Positions 59,341 to 64,000 of a stretch of 64,000 nucleotides of DNA are shown one piece after another. The stretch's first letter is position 1. The number at the start of each line of letters is the position of its first letter. Source of the stretch: JALZOC01 sp035758845 (GTDB lineage: Bacteria; Acidobacteriota; Vicinamibacteria; Vicinamibacterales; 2-12-FULL-66-21); the NCBI GenBank assembly GCA_035758845.1, contig DASTVZ010000088.1, forward strand, positions 14,087-78,086, read 5' to 3'. Position numbers and translations under genes: made by a program. The notes below the pieces were generated by a model. That model ran no database searches. It was not told the DNA's origin and was given only the letters and a program-made list of their open reading frames with translations.

Positions 59341-60462
59341 ATGCGCTGGAAACAAGAGCACGTCGTGAGCGGTAACCGCCGGGCGCGGTCTGGACGGCGA
59401 GCGGCCGCCGTGGCGCTATTGCTCGCATGTACGGTCACTGTCGCCGACGCCTCATCTCAGCAAAGCCGCTCCGATCGTCGCTCCCAGGATCGACTCGAGG
59501 AGGCGCAGCGCAAAGAAGGAGAAGCGCTGCTGAATCTGGCGGATGCCGCAATGGCGGGCCGGATGGCCTCCGACTTTTCCATCCGGTGGAACAACGATTT
59601 CTTCAAGGCACAGACCGGCACGTTCGTGCCGTTCACCGTCACGATTGATCGGTCGAGCCTGACAGCGGTCGATGGCTTGATGTACGTTCGGGCAACGCGG
59701 CGAGATGCTGCGACCGCGCGTGCGCGCGAAGGCCTCGTGCGATATCCGTTCGATGTCATCTTTCCCGTCGCACTCACTGCGCCTGCGGGCCAGCCGGTGC
59801 GCATCACTCGCGGCTTCGCGGTTGCCCCGGGTGATTACGACGTCTACGTCGCACTACGCGAGCGAGCCCCGGATCCGCTCGACGCCGGCAAGCGTCTCAA
59901 GGGTGCTGTGCTGAGGCAGCCGCTGACGGTTCCTGATTTCTGGAGTGGCGAGCTGGCGGTGAGCACGGTGATGCTTGCCGATAGCATCGACAATGTGGCT
60001 GCACCAGTAGTCGGCGATGAGGTGCTGGAGCGTCCGTACGTCATCGGAACGCACGAGATTCATAAAGCCACTGGGACGAGCTTCCGGCGCAACCGGGAAC
60101 TCATCGTCGTGTTCTTGATTTACAACGCCTCCGGACCTGCGGGAAAGGATTTCGACATCGAGGTGGATTACCACCTGTTTCGACGCGACGCGAGCGCGAA
60201 AGCCGAGTCAGCAGCCGAGGATGGTTCGCATCCACCCGCGCGTGCGGGGGAGCGCTACGTCACGCGCACGCCGCCTCAGCGGTTCAAGCCGTCGATGATG
60301 GGACGCGATTTCGATCCGTCGAGCGGACCGATTCTCGCCGGACAAGGGATTCTGTTATCGTCGTTTCAGGAAGGCGAGTATCGCCTCGGCATTACCGTCA
60401 CGGATTTGATGTCGCGCCGGTCGCTCTCGCGCGACGTCACGTTTTCGGTCGCTGGGTCGTGA
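59341..60462 (+). CDS. exported protein of unknown function
   Basis: 373 residues. The N-terminus has a basic head and signal (RRAAAVALLLACTVTVADAS, cut near SSQ). The mature part begins with a charged helix (LEEAQRKEGEALLNLADAAM), then beta-rich sequence (FFKAQTGTFVPFTVTIDRSS, PGDYDVYVALRERAPDPLDA, YRLGITVTDLMSRRSLSRDV). The beta part is like the C-terminal regions of acidobacterial VWFA/GWxTD-type exported proteins, but no named domain is certain. It is followed by a TonB-receptor-like gene in the next frame; the GTG of that frame overlaps its stop (GTGA), so the two are likely partners. Confidence 0.65.
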   Translation: MRWKQEHVVSGNRRARSGRRAAAVALLLACTVTVADASSQQSRSDRRSQDRLEEAQRKEGEALLNLADAAMAGRMASDFSIRWNNDFFKAQTGTFVPFTVTIDRSSLTAVDGLMYVRATRRDAATARAREGLVRYPFDVIFPVALTAPAGQPVRITRGFAVAPGDYDVYVALRERAPDPLDAGKRLKGAVLRQPLTVPDFWSGELAVSTVMLADSIDNVAAPVVGDEVLERPYVIGTHEIHKATGTSFRRNRELIVVFLIYNASGPAGKDFDIEVDYHLFRRDASAKAESAAEDGSHPPARAGERYVTRTPPQRFKPSMMGRDFDPSSGPILAGQGILLSSFQEGEYRLGITVTDLMSRRSLSRDVTFSVAGS

Positions 60463-60476
60463 GTATTGGAGGAGCC

Positions 60477-62387
60477 ATGGGGCGCATGAATCACGTGCTC
60501 TCGGCAATAGGCGTGGCGGCGATGGCCGTTGCTGTCAGTCCATCGCCTGGACTCGCGCAGCAGACCGCACCAGCGCGGGCTCCCGAATTCCGAAACGTCA
60601 GCGCCATCCTGAGCGGGGCGATCAAGGGTGTCGTCAGTGACGACCGCGGTGGACCGCTCGCGGGAGCCATGGTCTCCGCGCTTGGCGCCACGATGGCGAT
60701 GACGGTGACCGACGTCAACGGCCATTTCTCCCTCGACAAACTCCCTGCCGGCGACTACACGCTCCGCGCGCATCTTCCTGGCTTTGTCGCCTCCCGACGC
60801 GAAAACGTTCGCGTTGGTGTGACACCGGCCTCGATTTACCGCCTGCAACTGCACCGGCTCGATGCCGCGGTCGCGACGACTGGTACGGCGACCGCAACCG
60901 ACGGTGTGACCACGAGACCGATTCTTGCTGCCGGCTTTGGCCTGCCTTCGGTCGAGCCCGGAGATTCGAAAACTGGCGACGACGATCATTCACATACCGA
61001 CACCGCCTGGCGGCTCCGGCATTTGTCGCGCAGCATCCTCAAGGATGCGTCGAGCATCGTCGTAGTCGAGACCGCCGACGACGTCGCGCCCGAGGGATCG
61101 TTCTTTGGGCACATGGGGCAGTCAGCGACAACGGCGGTCACCTCGTTCTTCGCCGACCTGCCGTTCACCGGCGAGGTGAACCTGCTGACGACGAACGCAT
61201 TCGCTCCCGGCCATCTGTTCTCCGGCGACACGCTCCCGCGAGGCGTTGCCTACATGGCGATCGGCGCGCCCACGGGTGCAGGCGATTGGGCGGTCCGTGC
61301 CGCGATGAGCCAGGGTGATCTGTCGTCATGGATCGTTGCCGGGTCCTTCCTCTCGAAGCGTGATGGAGTTCATAGCTACGACCTTGCGTGGTCGTACAGC
61401 ACACAGGAGTACCAGGGCGGCAACCCGCTCGCGCTCGCCGCCGTGAGTGACGGCAAGCGCAACGTCGGCGAAATCTACGGCCTCGATCGATGGACCCTCG
61501 GACCGGGTGTGTCAGTGGAGTACGGCGGACGCTATGCCCGCTACGACTACCTCGCGCAGCCGGCATTGTTCAGCCCGCGCGTGGGTGTCTCGCTCGAACC
61601 GACCAAGACGTTCCGCGTGAGTGCCGTGCTCGCGCAGCGAATGATCGCGCCGGGCGCGGAAGAGTTCCTCACACCTGCCGTTGCCGGCCCGTGGCTTCCA
61701 CCGGAGCGCACCTTCTCGCCGCTGAGCGGCGACCGTTTCCATGTCGAACGCGCGCGGGATCTCGACCTCACGGTTGAGCACGACTTTGGTCCGTACGCGT
61801 TCGGCGTGCGCCGATTCTTCCAGGGCGTCGACAACCAGGCGATGACGATCTTCGGCATGCGTGGACCGGACGGCACTCGATCGGTGGGCCATTACTACGT
61901 CGGCGGTGCCGGCTCGGTCGACGTCGATGGATGGGGAGTTCGTCTGAGCTCGAACGCGTCGAAACGCGTGAGTGGGTCGGTGGATTACTCGCTCGTGCAC
62001 GGTCGATGGAATTCGTTCGGCGAGATCGGCGAGGCGCGTCCATGGCTTGCCAGGCTGACGCGAGCGCAGGATGAGGATATGCACGATCTCACGACGGCGA
62101 TTCAGACGGCTATCCCGGAGACCGCGACACGCGTGTTCGTGCTCTACAAACTGAACACCGGATACGCGCGCCGCAGCGAGTTGTTGTCCGATACGGGCCT
62201 CGACGCGCGCTTCGATGTTCAGGTCAATCAGGCGCTTCCATTCGGTGTCGGTAATACGAAATGGGAAGTGCTGGTTGGCGTGCGCAACCTGTTCCGCGAT
62301 CCGACTGACCCGGCGTCGGTGTACGACGAACTTCTTGTCGTTCGTCCACCGAAGCGCGTGGTCGGCGGCTTCCTCGTCCGCTTCTAA
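60477..62387 (+). CDS. TonB-receptor-like outer-membrane protein, short form
   Basis: 636 residues from ATG 60477, with GGAGGA at 60467-60472; GTG 60459 is an upstream alternative. Signal peptide (LSAIGVAAMAVAVSPSPGLA), a carboxypeptidase-regulatory domain at about 40-115 (IKGVVSDDRGGPLAGAMVSA, GHFSLDKLPAGDYTLRAHLP), then a beta-barrel that ends in an aromatic pair (PKRVVGGFLVRF). There is no clear TonB box or complete plug, and the barrel is shorter than in the 1781 receptor. It may carry or display the preceding exported protein. Confidence 0.7.
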   Translation: MGRMNHVLSAIGVAAMAVAVSPSPGLAQQTAPARAPEFRNVSAILSGAIKGVVSDDRGGPLAGAMVSALGATMAMTVTDVNGHFSLDKLPAGDYTLRAHLPGFVASRRENVRVGVTPASIYRLQLHRLDAAVATTGTATATDGVTTRPILAAGFGLPSVEPGDSKTGDDDHSHTDTAWRLRHLSRSILKDASSIVVVETADDVAPEGSFFGHMGQSATTAVTSFFADLPFTGEVNLLTTNAFAPGHLFSGDTLPRGVAYMAIGAPTGAGDWAVRAAMSQGDLSSWIVAGSFLSKRDGVHSYDLAWSYSTQEYQGGNPLALAAVSDGKRNVGEIYGLDRWTLGPGVSVEYGGRYARYDYLAQPALFSPRVGVSLEPTKTFRVSAVLAQRMIAPGAEEFLTPAVAGPWLPPERTFSPLSGDRFHVERARDLDLTVEHDFGPYAFGVRRFFQGVDNQAMTIFGMRGPDGTRSVGHYYVGGAGSVDVDGWGVRLSSNASKRVSGSVDYSLVHGRWNSFGEIGEARPWLARLTRAQDEDMHDLTTAIQTAIPETATRVFVLYKLNTGYARRSELLSDTGLDARFDVQVNQALPFGVGNTKWEVLVGVRNLFRDPTDPASVYDELLVVRPPKRVVGGFLVRF

Positions 62388-62436
62388 TCGTCGGGCCGAC
62401 CGTCTCCATTGAACGCGTGCGCTGGTGTGCGCGCTT

Positions 62437-62473
62437 GGTTCTGCGAGGTGACAAGCCAGCAGACCATTTTTTT
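62437..62473 (+). terminator. probable Rho-independent terminator
   Basis: GGTTCTGC (62437-62444, one bulged T) pairs with GCAGACC (62459-62465), followed by ATTTTTTT. It ends the 59341-62387 unit. Confidence 0.5.
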
Positions 62474-62550
62474 GCGCCGAAACCGGCGATCCAAGTTTTT
62501 GGCCCCAATGTCCACGTGGTTGGAAGTGGACGTGCGATCGATCAAGCGTG

Positions 62551-62579
62551 TAGACAGAAACTGAAGCAAATCAAATACT
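62551..62579 (+). promoter_or_regulatory. promoter of the PDZ sensor, near-leaderless
   Basis: TAGACA (62551-62556, 5/6), 17-base spacer, AATACT (62574-62579, 4/6). +1 near 62586, one base before the ATG. Confidence 0.45.
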
Positions 62580-62586
62580 TACGGCC

Positions 62587-64000
62587 ATGAGGCAACGAGT
62601 CTTCGGGGAACGGGGATTGCTACGGGAAGCCCCGCCACGAGTCCGTGCGCAGTTGACGTCTACGACGACGGAGTATGTGTTGACCATTGGCAGCCGGGGC
62701 CGCACGCTTGTTCGACTAACAGCTCAGCTGGCTGTTGTCGTCCTGCTGTTGTGCCTTGCCGCGGCGAACATCTACGTCCGCGCGACGTGGAGTGAGCGCG
62801 AGGACGGCGTTCTGTGGAGGACCACGCCCGACGGCGTTGTCGCTCGCGAAGTCGCGCCCGATTCACCGGCCGCGCGCGCCGGCATTCACGCCGGCGACAT
62901 TCTCGCGGAAATCGATCGACAGGCCATCGACACGGAAGCGGATGTCGTCGCGCGGCTGCATCGGGCAGCCAATGGCGATGCACTCACTTACACGCTGATC
63001 CGGACGGCGACGCGCGACCAGCTACGCGTCCCGCTGGCACCGATTCCGTCCGGCGCGCGTGCGCTGTACTTCATGCTGGCGCCGGTCGGCATTTTTGCGC
63101 TGCTCGTCGGCGCTGGGGTGCGCTTCCGGCGACCCGACAATCAAGCCACGTTGCACTTCTTCTGGTTGACCGTCGCATTCTTCGGGATGCTCGCCTTCTC
63201 GTTCAGCGGCCGTCTCGACACACTCGATTGGGTCGTTTACTGGGCGGATGTTGTGTCGACGCTGCTGCTGCCGCCACTCATCGTTCACTTCGCCCTCGTG
63301 TTCCCCGAACGCCCCGACAGTTGGGCGCATTCAGACGCTGGACGCACGGCGCTTCCGTTGCTGTATCTGCCCGCGCTTTTGCTGTTCGCCGCGCGCGTGG
63401 CCGCATTGATGCGCGCGCACCCGCAGGGAGTGGTGTTCTCCAACGTGGTGACGCTCGTCGAGCGCGGCGAATTGGTTTGTCTCGCCGTCGGTTTGATCGT
63501 TGGTCTCGGGATCATGATCCGCGCGCTCGGGCGCGCGCGGTCGGTCACGGCGCGCCGCCAGTTGCGGTGGATTGTCGGCGGCACGGCGTTCGGCGCAGTG
63601 CCGTTCGTGTTCGGATACGCGATCCCCTTTGCCCTCGGATTCACGCCGTTCCGCGGCGCCGACGTCACGGCGGTGCTCCTCGGGGTGGTGCCGCTCGCCT
63701 TTGCGTCTGCGATTGTCCGTTATCGCTTGATGGACGTCGAAGTCATTATCAAGCGAACCCTGGTCTATGCCGCTGCGATTGCCGCAATCGCGGCGATTTA
63801 CGCAATTCTCCTGAAGCTCGCGACCGCATCGCTGGGCGGCAGCGACAAACCGAACTTCATCATTGCGCTGCTTGCCACACTCGTGGTCGTTCTGCTTTCG
63901 CGTCCCGTGAAGAACGCGATCCAGACTGGGCTCGATCGCGTGTACTACCGCGATCGCTACGACTACCGCCGCGCACTGGTGACCTTCGCCCGCGATCTCA
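62587..64000 (+). CDS. PDZ-domain multi-span membrane sensor, 5' part
   Basis: 471 codons from ATG 62587, open to the window end. After a cytoplasmic head comes one span (LTAQLAVVVLLLCLAAANIY), then a PDZ domain (VAREVAPDSPAARAGIHAGD, ILAEIDRQAIDTEADVVARL), then about seven further spans (FMLAPVGIFALLVGAGVRFR, LLLPPLIVHFALVFPERPDS, VCLAVGLIVGLGIMIRALGR, AFASAIVRYRLMDVEVIIKR). The last visible part (LSRPVKNAIQTGLDRVYYRD) is the linker that, in related acidobacterial proteins, precedes a GAF and histidine-kinase or PP2C output. The output domain is outside the window, so the class is inferred. Confidence 0.75.
   Translation, partial: MRQRVFGERGLLREAPPRVRAQLTSTTTEYVLTIGSRGRTLVRLTAQLAVVVLLLCLAAANIYVRATWSEREDGVLWRTTPDGVVAREVAPDSPAARAGIHAGDILAEIDRQAIDTEADVVARLHRAANGDALTYTLIRTATRDQLRVPLAPIPSGARALYFMLAPVGIFALLVGAGVRFRRPDNQATLHFFWLTVAFFGMLAFSFSGRLDTLDWVVYWADVVSTLLLPPLIVHFALVFPERPDSWAHSDAGRTALPLLYLPALLLFAARVAALMRAHPQGVVFSNVVTLVERGELVCLAVGLIVGLGIMIRALGRARSVTARRQLRWIVGGTAFGAVPFVFGYAIPFALGFTPFRGADVTAVLLGVVPLAFASAIVRYRLMDVEVIIKRTLVYAAAIAAIAAIYAILLKLATASLGGSDKPNFIIALLATLVVVLLSRPVKNAIQTGLDRVYYRDRYDYRRALVTFARDL

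Noticed and set aside
1..64000. prophage, integrative element or genomic island
   Set aside because: No integrase, transposase, tRNA-flanked boundary, att-like direct repeat or clear composition break was seen.
1..64000. tRNA or rRNA genes
   Set aside because: Reading the gaps showed no cloverleaf with a TTCGANTC arm; a tRNAscan-SE run would be decisive.

Overview
This is a GC-rich chromosomal window, most likely from an Acidobacteriota bacterium near Vicinamibacteria. The gene content points there: an Oar-like outer-membrane receptor with a carboxypeptidase-regulatory N-terminus, a VWFA-related protein of acidobacterial type, several secreted carboxypeptidase-regulatory and TonB-C proteins, a PVC-type haem protein and a PDZ-containing membrane sensor. 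No rRNA, tRNA, CRISPR array, phage module or transposase gene was seen. The first and last genes run off the window.

Layout. 1-5 kb: end of a cytochrome c/discoidin protein, converging on a giant TonB-dependent receptor. 5.2-12 kb: an envelope block on the + strand (kinase-fold PEGA protein, TonB-C/TPR protein, HTH-membrane-PD40 protein, M23 lipoprotein). 12-16 kb: serine biosynthesis (DUF1015 protein, serA, serC). 16-18.7 kb: acyl desaturase and a two-component system. 18.7-26.5 kb: PcnB-like nucleotidyltransferase, TPR protein, DNA polymerase I, a membrane protein and a carboxypeptidase-regulatory protein. 26.5-36 kb: glycosidase, BON protein, ZIP transporter, a VWA / membrane / HTH-TonB operon, SDR, methyltransferase and inositol-3-phosphate synthase. 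36-45.5 kb: an MSHA-like pilus or type II secretion cluster (secretin, ATPase-SPOR, TPR, PilM/MshI-like, GspE/MshE), with acetyl-CoA synthetase inside it. 45.6-50 kb: three ABC ATPases and a methylmalonyl-CoA mutase large subunit. 50-50.7 kb: a compact unit with a strong promoter, structured leader, 104-residue protein and terminator. 50.7-59 kb: aldo/keto reductase, lipase maturation factor, FAD oxidoreductase, gpmA, eno, glgC and a cyclase. 59-64 kb: a secreted protein coupled to a TonB-receptor-like barrel, then a PDZ membrane sensor.

Three non-coding themes stand out. First, many intergenic gaps hold mirror-image repeats built from short words, each gap with its own vocabulary; one vocabulary recurs at four sites, and two repeats lie inside the dppD reading frame. 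Second, about ten transcription-unit heads have a near-consensus -10 hexamer directly before the start codon, which predicts leaderless mRNAs. Third, two leaders look regulatory: a 20-bp hairpin that buries the Shine-Dalgarno of the desaturase, and a multibranched leader with a possible upstream ORF at 50.1-50.3 kb.

All functional names rest on motif recognition by eye; no database search was run.
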